Positions 38,001 to 52,000 of a DNA stretch of 64,000 nucleotides are shown here, in pieces. Source of the DNA: Tipula vernalis. Lineage: Eukaryota; Arthropoda; Insecta; Diptera; Tipulidae. Each line of letters starts with the position of its first letter. Position 1 is the first letter of the stretch. The notes beneath the pieces were generated by a model. That model had not been told where the DNA came from, did no database searches, and saw nothing but the letters and a program-made list of their open reading frames with translations. The stretch is taken from positions 459,311,995-459,375,994 of the forward strand of contig OY282558.1 in assembly GCA_958295665.1 (NCBI GenBank). Reading direction: 5' to 3'. The translations under genes were made by a program, and so were the position numbers.

Positions 38001-38798
38001 AACTTTCTTCGAAATGTATGGTATAGCAATTACAGGTCTCGTGACCTATCATTTAAGGTATCAAGAACCGCAATCGGAGCACAATTGCAGATTTCAGATT
38101 TTTACAGCTCTGAATCGGCTGAGCTATAGTAAGGTGATTTTCTTCGAATCGAACTTTCTTCGAAATGTATGGTATAGCAATTACAGGTCTCGTGACCTAT
38201 CATTTAAGGTATCAAGAACCGCAATCGGAGCACAATTGCAGATTTCGGAATTTTACAGCTCTGAATCGGCTGAGCTATAGTAAGGTGATTTTCTTCGAAT
38301 CGATTTCTCTGTGAAATGTATGGAAATGATCAACCAATTTTAATGCGGTTTGGCATAACAATTACAAGTCCCGAGACCTATCATTTAAGGTATCAAGAAC
38401 CGCAATCGGAGCACAATTGCAGATTTCGGAATTTTACAGCTCTGAATCGGCTGAGCTATAGTAAGGTGATTTTCTTCGAATCGAACTTTCTTCGAAATGT
38501 ATAGTATAGCAATTACAGGTCTCGTGACCTATCATTTAAGGTATCAAGAACCGCAATCGGAGCACAATTGCAGATTTCGGAATTTTACAGCTCTGAATCG
38601 GCTGAGCTATAGTAAGGTGATTTTCTTCGAATCGAACTTTCTTCGAAATGTATGGTATAGCAATTACAGGTCTCGTGACCTATCACTCAGAGTATCAAGA
38701 ACCGCAATCGGAGCACAATTGCAGATTTCGGATTTTTACAGCTCTGAATCGGCTGAGCTATAGTAAGGTGATTTTCTTCGAATCGATTTCTCTGTGAA
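31432..38798 (+). repeat. Mixed L/S domain, copy 1
   Basis: It starts with an L-S-L-S-S-S-S unit of 1,117 bp carrying CAATCAGAGC and CTATTGTATGG markers, also found at 47,795 and 52,233. Units with CATTTAATT, CACTCAG and CAGATTTTT S forms follow, with L forms GATTTCTCTGTG, TATCACGAACC, AAATAGTC and AAATGATC (38,316). At 38,497 the start motif is ATGTATAG. The order matches 52,233-58,631 apart from whole-unit gains and losses, such as an extra L-S-S (483 bp) near 33.7-34.6 kb. Confidence 0.85.
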
Positions 38799-41092
38799 AT
38801 GTATGGAAATAATCAACCAATTTTAATGCGGTTTGGCATAACAATTACAAGTGCCGAGACCTATCATTTAAGGTATCAAGAACCGCAATCGGAGCACAAT
38901 TGCAGATTTCGGAATTTTACAGCTCTGAATCGGCTGAGCTATAGTAAGGTGATTTTCTTCGAATCGAACTTTCTTCGAAATGTATGGTATAGCAATTAAA
39001 GGTCTCGTGACCTATCATTCAGAGTATCAAGAACCGCAATCGGAGCACAATTGCAGATTTCAGATTTTTACAGCTCTGAATCGGCTGAGCTATAGTAAGG
39101 TGGTTTTCTTCGAATCGATTTTTCTGTGAAATGTATGGAAATAATCAACCAATTTTAATGCGGTTTGGCATAACAATTACAAGTGCCGAGACCTATCATT
39201 TAAGGTATCAAGAACCGCAATCGGAGCACAATTGCAGATTTCGGAATTTTACAGCTCTGAATCGGCTGAGCTATAGTAAGGTGATTTTCTTCGAATCGAA
39301 CTTTCTTCGAAATGTATGGTATAGCAATTACAGGTCTCGTGACGTATCATTTAAGGTATCAAGAACCGCAATCGGAGCACAATTGCAGATTTCAGATTTT
39401 TACAGCTCTGAATCGGCTGAGCTATAGTAAGGTGGTTTTCTTCGAATCGATTTTTCTGTGAAATGTATGGAAATAATCAACCAATTTTAATGCGGTTTGG
39501 CATAACAATTACAAGTGCCGAGACCTATCATTTAAGGTATCAAGAACCGCAATCGGAGCACAATTGCAGATTTCGGAATTTTACAGCTCTGAATCGGCTG
39601 AGCTATAGTAAGGTGATTTTCTTCGAATCGAACTTTCTTCGAAATGTATGGTATAGCAATTAAAGGTCTCGTGACCTATCATTCAGAGTATCAAGAACCG
39701 CAAACGGAGCACAATTGCAGATTTCAGATTTTTACAGCTCTGAATCGGCTGAGCTATAGTAAGGTGGTTTTCTTCGAATCGATTTTTCTGTGAAATGTAT
39801 GGAAATAATCAACCAATTTTAATGCGGTTTGGCATAACAATTACAAGTGCCGAGACCTATCATTTAAGGTATCAAGAACCGCAATCGGAGCACAATTGCA
39901 GATTTCGGAATTTTACAGCTCTGAATCGGCTGAGCTATAGTAAGGTGATTTTCTTCGAATCGAACTTTCTTCGAAATGTATGGTATAGCAATTACAGGTC
40001 TCGTGACCTGTCGTTTAAGGTATCAAGAACCGCAATCGGAGCACAATTGCAGATTTCAGATTTTTACAGCTCTGAATCGGCTGAGCTATAGTAAGGTGAT
40101 TTTCTTCGAATCGAACTTTCTTCGAAATGTATGGTATAACAATTACAGGTCTCGTGACCTATCATTCAGAGTATCAAGAACCGCAATCGGAGCACAATTG
40201 CAGATTTCGGATTTTTACAGCTCTGAATCTGCTGAGCTATAGTAAGGTGATTTTCTTCGAATCGATTTTTCTGTGAAATGTATGGAAATAATCAACCAAT
40301 TTTAATGCGGTTTGGCATAACAATTACAAGTGCCGAGACCTATCATTTAAGGTATCAAGAACCGCAATCGGAGCACAATTGCAGATTTCGGAATTTTACA
40401 GCTCTGAATCGGCTGAGCTATAGTAAGGTGATTTTCTTCGAATCGAACTTTCTTCGAAATGTATGGTATAGCAATTAAAGGTCTCGTGACCTATCATTCA
40501 GAGTATCAAGAACCGCAATCGGAGCACAATTGCAGATTTCAGATTTTTACAGCTCTGAATCGGCTGAGCTATAGTAAGGTGGTTTTCTTCGAATCGATTT
40601 TTCTGTGAAATGTATGGAAATAATCAACCAATTTTAATGCGGTTTGGCATAACAATTACAAGTGCCGAGACCTATCATTTAAGGTATCAAGAACCGCAAT
40701 CGGAGCACAATTGCAGATTTCGGAATTTTACAGCTCTGAATCGGCTGAGCTATAGTAAGGTGATTTTCTTCGAATCGAACTTTCTTCGAAATGTATGGTA
40801 TAGCAATTACAGGTCTCGTGACCTGTCGTTTAAGGTATCAAGAACCGCAATCGGAGCACAATTGCAGATTTCAGATTTTTACAGCTCTGAATCGGCTGAG
40901 CTATAGTAAGGTGATTTTCTTCGAATCGAACTTTCTTCGAAATGTATGGTATAACAATTACAGGTCTCGTGACCTATCATTCAGAGTATCAAGAACCGCA
41001 ATCGGAGCACAATTGCAGATTTCGGATTTTTACAGCTCTGAATCTGCTGAGCTATAGTAAGGTGATTTTCTTCGAATCGATTTTTCTGTGAA
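38799..41092 (+). repeat. L-S dimer domain (332-bp units), copy 1
   Basis: L monomers with GTGCCGAG at 38,799, 39,131, 39,463, 39,795, 40,278 and 40,610 are spaced 332 or 483 bp. The S partners are of three kinds: AATTAAAGG with CATTCAG, GACGTATC with CATTTAAGG, and GACCTGTCGTTTAAGG followed by an ATAACAATTACAGG monomer with GAATCTGC. Many S tails read AAGGTGGTTTTC. Regular L-S alternation gives a different long-range period from the rest of the array. Confidence 0.9.
39463..40277 (+). repeat. 815-bp L-S-L-S-S unit, tandemly duplicated
   Basis: This unit is repeated at 40,278-41,092. The only difference I found is at 39,704 (A, CAAACGG) against 40,519 (T, CAATCGG). The duplication is therefore recent relative to the divergence between monomer types. 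Confidence 0.85.
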
Positions 41093-43718
41093 ATGTATGG
41101 AAATAATCAACCAATTTTAATGCGGTTTGGCATAACAATTACAAGTCCCGAGACCTATCATTTAAGGTATCAAGAACCGCAATCGGAGCACAATTGCAGA
41201 TTTCGGATTTTTACAGCTCTGAATCGGCTGAGCTATAGTAAGGTGATTTTCTTCGAATCGAACTTTCTTCGAAATGTATGGTATAGCAATTACAGGACTC
41301 GTGGCGTATCATTTAAGGTATCAAGAACCGCAAACGGAGCACAATTGCAGATTTCAGATTTTTACAGCTCTGAATCGGCTGAGCTATAGTAAGGTGATTT
41401 TCTTCGAATCGAACTTTCTTCGAAATGTATGGTATAGCAATTACAGGTCTCGTGACCTATCATTCAGAGTATCAAGAACCGCAATCGGAGCACAATTGCA
41501 GATTTCGGATTTTTACAGCTCTGAATCGGCTGAGCTATAGTAAGGTGATTTTCTTCGAATCGATTTTTCTGTGAAATGTATGGAAATAATCAACCAATTT
41601 TAATGCGGTTTGGCATAACAATTACAAGTCCCGAGACCTATCATTTAAGGTATCAAGAACCGCAATCGGAGCACAATTGCAGATTTCAGAATTTTACAGC
41701 TCTGAATCGGCTGAGCTATAGTAAGGTGATTTTCTTCGAATCGAACTTTCTTCGAAATGTATGGTATAGCAATTACAGGTCTCGTGACCTATCATTCAGA
41801 GTATCAAGAACCGCAATCGGAGCACAATTGCAGATTTCGGATTTTTACAGCTCTGAATCGGCTGAGCTATAGTAAGGTGATTTTCTTCGAATCGATTTTT
41901 CTGTGAAATGTATGGAAATAATCAACCAATTTTAATGCGGTTTGGCATAACAATTACAAGTCCCGAGACCTATCATTTAAGGTATCAAGAACCGAAACCG
42001 GAGCACAATTGCAGATTTCGGATTTTTACAGCTCTGAATCGGCTGAGCTATAGTAAGGTGATTTTCTTCGAATCGATTTTTCTGTGAAATGTATGGAAAT
42101 AATCAACCAATTTTAATGCGGTTTGGCATAACAATTACAAGTCCCGAGACCTATCATTTAAGGTATCAAGAACCGCAATCGGAGCACAATTGCAGATTTC
42201 GGAATTTTACAGCTCTGAATCGGCTGAGCTATAGTAAGGTGATTTTCTTCGAATCGAACTTTCTTCGAAATGTATGGTATAGCAATTACAGGTCTCGTGA
42301 CCTATCACTCAGAGTATCAAGAACCGCAATCGGAGCACAATTGCAGATTTCGGATTTTTACAGCTCTGAATCGGCTGAGCTATAGTAAGGTGATTTTCTT
42401 CGAATCGAACTTTCTTCGAAATGTATGGTATAGCAATTACAGGTCTCGTGACCTATCATTCAGAGTATCAAGAACCGCAATCGGAGCACAATTGCAGATT
42501 TCGGATTTTTACAGCTCTGAATCGGCTGAGCTATAGTAAGGTGATTTTCTTCGAATCGAACTTTCTTCGAAATGTATGGTATAGCAATTACAGGACTCGT
42601 GGCGTATCATTTAAGGTATCAAGAACCGCAAACGGAGCACAATTGCAGATTTCAGATTTTTACAGCTCTGAATCGGCTGAGCTATAGTAAGGTGATTTTC
42701 TTCGAATCGAACTTTCTTCGAAATGTATGGTATAGCAATTACAGGTCTCGTGACCTATCATTCAGAGTATCAAGAACCGCAATCGGAGCACAATTGCAGA
42801 TTTCGGATTTTTACAGCTCTGAATCGGCTGAGCTATAGTAAGGTGATTTTCTTCGAATCGATTTTTCTGTGAAATGTATGGAAATAATCAACCAATTTTA
42901 ATGCGGTTTGGCATAACAATTACAAGTCCCGAGACCTATCATTTAAGGTATCAAGAACCGCAATCGGAGCACAATTGCAGATTTCAGAATTTTACAGCTC
43001 TGAATCGGCTGAGCTATAGTAAGGTGATTTTCTTCGAATCGAACTTTCTTCGAAATGTATGGTATAGCAATTACAGGTCTCGTGACCTATCATTCAGAGT
43101 ATCAAGAACCGCAATCGGAGCACAATTGCAGATTTCGGATTTTTACAGCTCTGAATCGGCTGAGCTATAGTAAGGTGATTTTCTTCGAATCGATTTTTCT
43201 GTGAAATGTATGGAAATAATCAACCAATTTTAATGCGGTTTGGCATAACAATTACAAGTCCCGAGACCTATCATTTAAGGTATCAAGAACCGCAATCGGA
43301 GCACAATTGCAGATTTCAGAATTTTACAGCTCTGAATCGGCTGAGCTATAGTAAGGTGATTTTCTTCGAATCGAACTTTCTTCGAAATGTATGGTATAGC
43401 AATTACAGGTCTCGTGACCTATCATTCAGAGTATCAAGAACCGCAATCGGAGCACAATTGCAGATTTCGGATTTTTACAGCTCTGAATCGGCTGAGCTAT
43501 AGTAAGGTGATTTTCTTCGAATCGATTTTTCTGTGAAATGTATGGAAATAATCAACCAATTTTAATGCGGTTTGGCATAACAATTACAAGTCCCGAGACC
43601 TATCATTTAAGGTATCAAGAACCGAAACCGGAGCACAATTGCAGATTTCGGATTTTTACAGCTCTGAATCGGCTGAGCTATAGTAAGGTGATTTTCTTCG
43701 AATCGATTTTTCTGTGAA
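41093..43718 (+). repeat. Cassette-type HOR region with a 1,630-bp unit
   Basis: L-S-S (41,093-41,575) leads into a truncated cassette L-S-L (41,576-42,088) ending in the GAACCGAAACC marker. A 1,630-bp HOR (42,089-43,718) follows: L, four S and a full cassette. The 1,630-bp unit equals the 1,932-bp unit minus one 302-bp S-S dimer. The same 1,630-bp unit occurs at 48,912-50,541. Confidence 0.9.
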
Positions 43719-44654
43719 ATGTATGGAAATAATCAACCAATTTTAATGCGGTTTGGCATAACAATTACAAGTCCCGAGACCTATCATTTAAGGTATCAAG
43801 AACCGCAATCGGAGCACAATTGCAGATTTCGGAATTTTACAGCTCTGAATCGGCTGAGCTATAGTAAGGTGATTTTCTTCGAATCGAACTTTCTTCGAAA
43901 TGTATGGTATAGCAATTACAGGTCTCGTGACCTATCATTTAATTTATCAAGAACCGCAATCGGAGCACAATTGCAGATTTCGGAATTTTACAGCTCTGAA
44001 TCGGCTGAGCTATAGTAAGGTGATTTTCTTCGAATCGAACTTTCTTCGAAATGTATGGTATAGCAATTACAGGTCTCGTGACCTATCATTTAAGGTATCA
44101 AGAACCGCAATCGGAGCACAATTGCAGATTTCGGAATTTTACAGCTCTGAATCGGCTGAGCTATAGTAAGGTGATTTTCTTCGAATCGAACTTTCTTCGA
44201 AATGTATGGTATAGCAATTACAGGTCTCGTGACCTATCATTTAAGGTATCAAGAACCGCAATCGGAGCACAATTGCAGATTTCGGAATTTTACAGCCCTG
44301 AATCGGCTGAGCTATAGTAAGGTGATTTTCTTCGAATCGAACTTTCTTCGAAATGTATGGTATAGCAATTACAGGTCTCGTGACCTATCATTTAAGGTAT
44401 CAAGAACCGCAATCGGAGCACAATTGCAGATTTCGGATTTTTACAGCTCTGAATCGGCTGAGCTATAGTAAGGTGATTTTCTTCGAATCGATTTTTCTGT
44501 GAAATGTATGGTATAGCAATTACAGGTCTCGTGACCTATCATTTAAGGTATCAAGAACCGCAATCGGAGCACAATTGCAGATTTCGGAATTTTACAGCTC
44601 TGAATCGGCTGAGCTATAGTAAGGTGATTTTCTTCGAATCGAACTTTCTTCGAA
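43719..44654 (+). repeat. L plus five S linker ending in a chimeric S'
   Basis: An L at 43,719 is followed by CATTTAATT and CATTTAAGG S monomers, one with AGCCCTG in place of AGCTCTG (about 44,297), a CGGATTTTT monomer, and an S' at 44,504. Its length matches the linker at 5,921-6,856 (936 bp), but its sub-types differ. Confidence 0.85.
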
Positions 44655-47600
44655 ATGTATGGTATAGCAATTACAGGTCTCGTGACCTATCACTCAGAGT
44701 ATCAAGAACCGCAATCGGAGCACAATTGCAGATTTCGGATTTTTACAGCTCTGAATCGGCTGAGCTATAGTAAGGTGATTTTCTTCGAATCGAACTTTCT
44801 TCGAAATGTATGGTATAGCAATTACAGGTCTCGTGACCTATCATTCAGAGTATCAAGAACCGCAATCGGAGCACAATTGCAGATTTCGGATTTTTACAGC
44901 TCTGAATCGGCTGAGCTATAGTAAGGTGATTTTCTTCGAATCGAACTTTCTTCGAAATGTATGGTATAGCAATTACAGGACTCGTGGCGTATCATTTAAG
45001 GTATCAAGAACCGCAAACGGAGCACAATTGCAGATTTCAGATTTTTACAGCTCTGAATCGGCTGAGCTATAGTAAGGTGATTTTCTTCGAATCGAACTTT
45101 CTTCGAAATGTATGGTATAGCAATTACAGGTCTCGTGACCTATCATTCAGAGTATCAAGAACCGCAATCGGAGCACAATTGCAGATTTCGGATTTTTACA
45201 GCTCTGAATCGGCTGAGCTATAGTAAGGTGATTTTCTTCGAATCGATTTTTCTGTGAAATGTATGGAAATAATCAACCAATTTTAATGCGGTTTGGCATA
45301 ACAATTACAAGTCCCGAGACCTATCATTTAAGGTATCAAGAACCGCAATCGGAGCACAATTGCAGATTTCAGAATTTTACAGCTCTGAATCGGCTGAGCT
45401 ATAGTAAGGTGATTTTCTTCGAATCGAACTTTCTTCGAAATGTATGGTATAGCAATTACAGGTCTCGTGACCTATCATTCAGAGTATCAAGAACCGCAAT
45501 CGGAGCACAATTGCAGATTTCGGATTTTTACAGCTCTGAATCGGCTGAGCTATAGTAAGGTGATTTTCTTCGAATCGATTTTTCTGTGAAATGTATGGAA
45601 ATAATCAACCAATTTTAATGCGGTTTGGCATAACAATTACAAGTCCCGAGACCTATCATTTAAGGTATCAAGAACCGCAATCGGAGCACAATTGCAGATT
45701 TCAGAATTTTACAGCTCTGAATCGGCTGAGCTATAGTAAGGTGATTTTCTTCGAATCGAACTTTCTTCGAAATGTATGGTATAGCAATTACAGGTCTCGT
45801 GACCTATCATTCAGAGTATCAAGAACCGCAATCGGAGCACAATTGCAGATTTCGGATTTTTACAGCTCTGAATCGGCTGAGCTATAGTAAGGTGATTTTC
45901 TTCGAATCGATTTTTCTGTGAAATGTATGGAAATAATCAACCAATTTTAATGCGGTTTGGCATAACAATTACAAGTCCCGAGACCTATCATTTAAGGTAT
46001 CAAGAACCGAAACCGGAGCACAATTGCAGATTTCGGATTTTTACAGCTCTGAATCGGCTGAGCTATAGTAAGGTGATTTTCTTCGAATCGATTTTTCTGT
46101 GAAATGTATGGAAATAATCAACCAATTTTAATGCGGTTTGGCATAACAATTACAAGTCCCGAGACCTATCATTTAAGGTATCAAGAACCGCAATCGGAGC
46201 ACAATTGCAGATTTCGGATTTTTACAGCTCTGAATCGGCTGAGCTATAGTAAGGTGATTTTCTTCGAATCGAACTTTCTTCGAAATGTATGGTATAGCAA
46301 TTACAGGTCTCGTGACCTATCATTTAAGGTATCAAGAACCGCAATCGGAGCACAATTGCAGATTTCGGAATTTTACAGCTCTGAATCGGCTGAGCTATAG
46401 TAAGGTGATTTTCTTCGAATCGAACTTTCTTCGAAATGTATGGTATAGCAATTACAGGTCTCGTGACCTATCATTTAAGGTATCAAGAACCGCAATCGGA
46501 GCACAATTGCAGATTTCGGAATTTTACAGCCCTGAATCGGCTGAGCTATAGTAAGGTGATTTTCTTCGAATCGAACTTTCTTCGAAATGTATGGTATAGC
46601 AATTACAGGTCTCGTGACCTATCTTTCAGAGTATCAAGAACCGCAATCGGAGCACAATTGCAGATTTCGGATTTTTACAGCTCTGAATCGGCTGAGCTAT
46701 AGTAAGGTGATTTTCTTCGAATCGAACTTTCTTCGAAATGTATGGTATAGCAATTACAGGTCTCGTGACCTATCATTTAATTTATCAAGAACCGCAATCG
46801 GAGCACAATTGCAGATTTCGGAATTTTACAGCTCTGAATCGGCTGAGCTATAGTAAGGTGATTTTCTTCGAATCGAACTTTCTTCGAAATGTATGGTATA
46901 GCAATTACAGGTCTCGTGACCTATCATTTAAGGTATCAAGAACCGCAATCGGAGCACAATTGCAGATTTCGGAATTTTACAGCTCTGAATCGGCTGAGCT
47001 ATAGTAAGGTGATTTTCTTCGAATCGAACTTTCTTCGAAATGTATGGTATAGCAATTACAGGTCTCGTGACCTATCATTTAAGGTATCAAGAACCGCAAT
47101 CGGAGCACAATTGCAGATTTCGGAATTTTACAGCCCTGAATCGGCTGAGCTATAGTAAGGTGATTTTCTTCGAATCGAACTTTCTTCGAAATGTATGGTA
47201 TAGCAATTACAGGTCTCGTGACCTATCATTTAAGGTATCAAGAACCGCAATCGGAGCACAATTGCAGATTTCGGATTTTTACAGCTCTGAATCGGCTGAG
47301 CTATAGTAAGGTGATTTTCTTCGAATCGATTTTTCTGTGAAATGTATGGTATAGCAATTACAGGTCTCGTGACCTATCATTTAAGGTATCAAGAACCGCA
47401 ATCGGAGCACAATTGCAGATTTCGGATTTTTACAGCTCTGAATCGGCTGAGCTATAGTAAGGTGATTTTCTTCGAATCGAACTTTCTTCGAAATGTATGG
47501 TATAGCAATTACAGTTCTCGTGACCTATCATTTAAGGTATCAAGAACCGCAATCGGAGCACAATTGCAGATTTCGGAATTTTACAGCTCTGAATCGGCTG

Positions 47601-49092
47601 AGCTATAGTAAGGTGATTTTCTTCGAATCGAACTTTCTTCGAAATGTATGGTATAGCAATTACAGGTCTCGTGGCCTATCATTTAAGGTATCAAGAACCG
47701 CAATCGGAGCACAATTGCAGATTTCGGATTTTTACAGCTCTGAATCGGCTGAGCTATAGTAAGGTGATTTTCTTCGAATCGATTTTTCTGTGAAATGTAT
47801 GGAAATAATCAACCAATTTTAATGCGGTTTGGCATAACAATTACAAGTCCCGAGACCTATCATTTAAGGTATCAAGAACCGCAATCAGAGCACAATTGCA
47901 GATTTCGGAATTTTACAGCTCTGAATCGGCTGAGCTATAGTAAGGTGATTTTCTTCGAATCGAACTTTCTTCGAAATGTATGGTATAGCAATTACAGGTC
48001 TCGTGACCTATCATTTAAGGTATCAAGAACCGCAATCGGAACACAATTGCAGATTTCGGATTTTTACAGCTCTGAATCGGCTGAGCTATTGTATGGTGAT
48101 TTTCTTCGAATCGATTTTTCTGTGAAATGTATGGAAATAATCAACCAATTTTAATGCGGTTTGGCATAACAATTACAAGTCCCGAGACCTATCATTTAAG
48201 GTATCAAGAACCGCAATCGGAGCACAATTGCAGATTTCGGAATTTTACAGCTCTGAATCGGCTGAGCTATAGTAAGGTGATTTTCTTCGAATCGAACTTT
48301 CTTCGAAATGTATGGTATAGCAATTACAGGTCTCGTGACCTATCATTTAAGGTATCAAGAACCGCAATCGGAGCACAATTGCAGATTTCGGATTTTTACA
48401 GCTCTGAATCGGCTGAGCTATAGTAAGGTGATTTTCTTCGAATCGAACTTTCTTCGAAATGTATGGTATAGCAATTACAGGTCTCGTGACCTATCATTTA
48501 AGGTATCAAGAACCGCAATCGGAGCACAATTGCAGATTTCGGATTTTTACAGCTCTGAATCGGCTGAGCTATAGTAAGGTGATTTTCTTCGAATCGAACT
48601 TTCTTCGAAATGTATGGTATAGCAATTACAGGTCTCGTGACCTATCATTTAAGGTATCAAAAACCGCAATCGGAGCACAATTGCAGATTTCGGAATTTTA
48701 CAGCTCTGAATCGGCTGAGCTATAGTAAGGTGATTTTCTTCGAATCGAACTTTCTTCGAAATGTATGGTATAGCAATTACAGGTCTCGTGACCTATCATT
48801 TAAGGTATCAAGAACCGCAATCGGAGCACAATTGCAGATTTCGGATTTTTACAGCTCTGAATCGGCTGAGCTATAGTAAGGTGATTTTCTTCGAATCGAT
48901 TTTTCTGTGAAATGTATGGAAATAATCAACCAATTTTAATGCGGTTTGGCATAACAATTACAAGTCCCGAGACCTATCATTTAAGGTATCAAGAACCGCA
49001 ATCGGAGCACAATTGCAGATTTCGGAATTTTACAGCTCTGAATCGGCTGAGCTATAGTAAGGTGATTTTCTTCGAATCGAACTTTCTTCGAA
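44655..49092 (+). repeat. 4,438-bp tandem duplication, copy 1
   Basis: Order: four S; a cassette (45,259-46,103); L plus ten S, including AGCCCTG monomers and an S' at 47,342 (46,104-47,794); the 1,117-bp L-S-L-S-S-S-S unit (47,795-48,911); and an L. It matches the following copy over at least 4,349 bp. One substitution was seen, at 48,041 (A) against 52,479 (G). Confidence 0.9.
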
Positions 49093-52000
49093 ATGTATGG
49101 TATAGCAATTACAGGTCTCGTGACCTATCACTCAGAGTATCAAGAACCGCAATCGGAGCACAATTGCAGATTTCGGATTTTTACAGCTCTGAATCGGCTG
49201 AGCTATAGTAAGGTGATTTTCTTCGAATCGAACTTTCTTCGAAATGTATGGTATAGCAATTACAGGTCTCGTGACCTATCATTCAGAGTATCAAGAACCG
49301 CAATCGGAGCACAATTGCAGATTTCGGATTTTTACAGCTCTGAATCGGCTGAGCTATAGTAAGGTGATTTTCTTCGAATCGAACTTTCTTCGAAATGTAT
49401 GGTATAGCAATTACAGGACTCGTGGCGTATCATTTAAGGTATCAAGAACCGCAAACGGAGCACAATTGCAGATTTCAGATTTTTACAGCTCTGAATCGGC
49501 TGAGCTATAGTAAGGTGATTTTCTTCGAATCGAACTTTCTTCGAAATGTATGGTATAGCAATTACAGGTCTCGTGACCTATCATTCAGAGTATCAAGAAC
49601 CGCAATCGGAGCACAATTGCAGATTTCGGATTTTTACAGCTCTGAATCGGCTGAGCTATAGTAAGGTGATTTTCTTCGAATCGATTTTTCTGTGAAATGT
49701 ATGGAAATAATCAACCAATTTTAATGCGGTTTGGCATAACAATTACAAGTCCCGAGACCTATCATTTAAGGTATCAAGAACCGCAATCGGAGCACAATTG
49801 CAGATTTCAGAATTTTACAGCTCTGAATCGGCTGAGCTATAGTAAGGTGATTTTCTTCGAATCGAACTTTCTTCGAAATGTATGGTATAGCAATTACAGG
49901 TCTCGTGACCTATCATTCAGAGTATCAAGAACCGCAATCGGAGCACAATTGCAGATTTCGGATTTTTACAGCTCTGAATCGGCTGAGCTATAGTAAGGTG
50001 ATTTTCTTCGAATCGATTTTTCTGTGAAATGTATGGAAATAATCAACCAATTTTAATGCGGTTTGGCATAACAATTACAAGTCCCGAGACCTATCATTTA
50101 AGGTATCAAGAACCGCAATCGGAGCACAATTGCAGATTTCAGAATTTTACAGCTCTGAATCGGCTGAGCTATAGTAAGGTGATTTTCTTCGAATCGAACT
50201 TTCTTCGAAATGTATGGTATAGCAATTACAGGTCTCGTGACCTATCATTCAGAGTATCAAGAACCGCAATCGGAGCACAATTGCAGATTTCGGATTTTTA
50301 CAGCTCTGAATCGGCTGAGCTATAGTAAGGTGATTTTCTTCGAATCGATTTTTCTGTGAAATGTATGGAAATAATCAACCAATTTTAATGCGGTTTGGCA
50401 TAACAATTACAAGTCCCGAGACCTATCATTTAAGGTATCAAGAACCGAAACCGGAGCACAATTGCAGATTTCGGATTTTTACAGCTCTGAATCGGCTGAG
50501 CTATAGTAAGGTGATTTTCTTCGAATCGATTTTTCTGTGAAATGTATGGAAATAATCAACCAATTTTAATGCGGTTTGGCATAACAATTACAAGTCCCGA
50601 GACCTATCATTTAAGGTATCAAGAACCGCAATCGGAGCACAATTGCAGATTTCGGATTTTTACAGCTCTGAATCGGCTGAGCTATAGTAAGGTGATTTTC
50701 TTCGAATCGAACTTTCTTCGAAATGTATGGTATAGCAATTACAGGTCTCGTGACCTATCATTTAAGGTATCAAGAACCGCAATCGGAGCACAATTGCAGA
50801 TTTCGGAATTTTACAGCTCTGAATCGGCTGAGCTATAGTAAGGTGATTTTCTTCGAATCGAACTTTCTTCGAAATGTATGGTATAGCAATTACAGGTCTC
50901 GTGACCTATCATTTAAGGTATCAAGAACCGCAATCGGAGCACAATTGCAGATTTCGGAATTTTACAGCCCTGAATCGGCTGAGCTATAGTAAGGTGATTT
51001 TCTTCGAATCGAACTTTCTTCGAAATGTATGGTATAGCAATTACAGGTCTCGTGACCTATCTTTCAGAGTATCAAGAACCGCAATCGGAGCACAATTGCA
51101 GATTTCGGATTTTTACAGCTCTGAATCGGCTGAGCTATAGTAAGGTGATTTTCTTCGAATCGAACTTTCTTCGAAATGTATGGTATAGCAATTACAGGTC
51201 TCGTGACCTATCATTTAATTTATCAAGAACCGCAATCGGAGCACAATTGCAGATTTCGGAATTTTACAGCTCTGAATCGGCTGAGCTATAGTAAGGTGAT
51301 TTTCTTCGAATCGAACTTTCTTCGAAATGTATGGTATAGCAATTACAGGTCTCGTGACCTATCATTTAAGGTATCAAGAACCGCAATCGGAGCACAATTG
51401 CAGATTTCGGAATTTTACAGCTCTGAATCGGCTGAGCTATAGTAAGGTGATTTTCTTCGAATCGAACTTTCTTCGAAATGTATGGTATAGCAATTACAGG
51501 TCTCGTGACCTATCATTTAAGGTATCAAGAACCGCAATCGGAGCACAATTGCAGATTTCGGAATTTTACAGCCCTGAATCGGCTGAGCTATAGTAAGGTG
51601 ATTTTCTTCGAATCGAACTTTCTTCGAAATGTATGGTATAGCAATTACAGGTCTCGTGACCTATCATTTAAGGTATCAAGAACCGCAATCGGAGCACAAT
51701 TGCAGATTTCGGATTTTTACAGCTCTGAATCGGCTGAGCTATAGTAAGGTGATTTTCTTCGAATCGATTTTTCTGTGAAATGTATGGTATAGCAATTACA
51801 GGTCTCGTGACCTATCATTTAAGGTATCAAGAACCGCAATCGGAGCACAATTGCAGATTTCGGATTTTTACAGCTCTGAATCGGCTGAGCTATAGTAAGG
51901 TGATTTTCTTCGAATCGAACTTTCTTCGAAATGTATGGTATAGCAATTACAGTTCTCGTGACCTATCATTTAAGGTATCAAGAACCGCAATCGGAGCACA

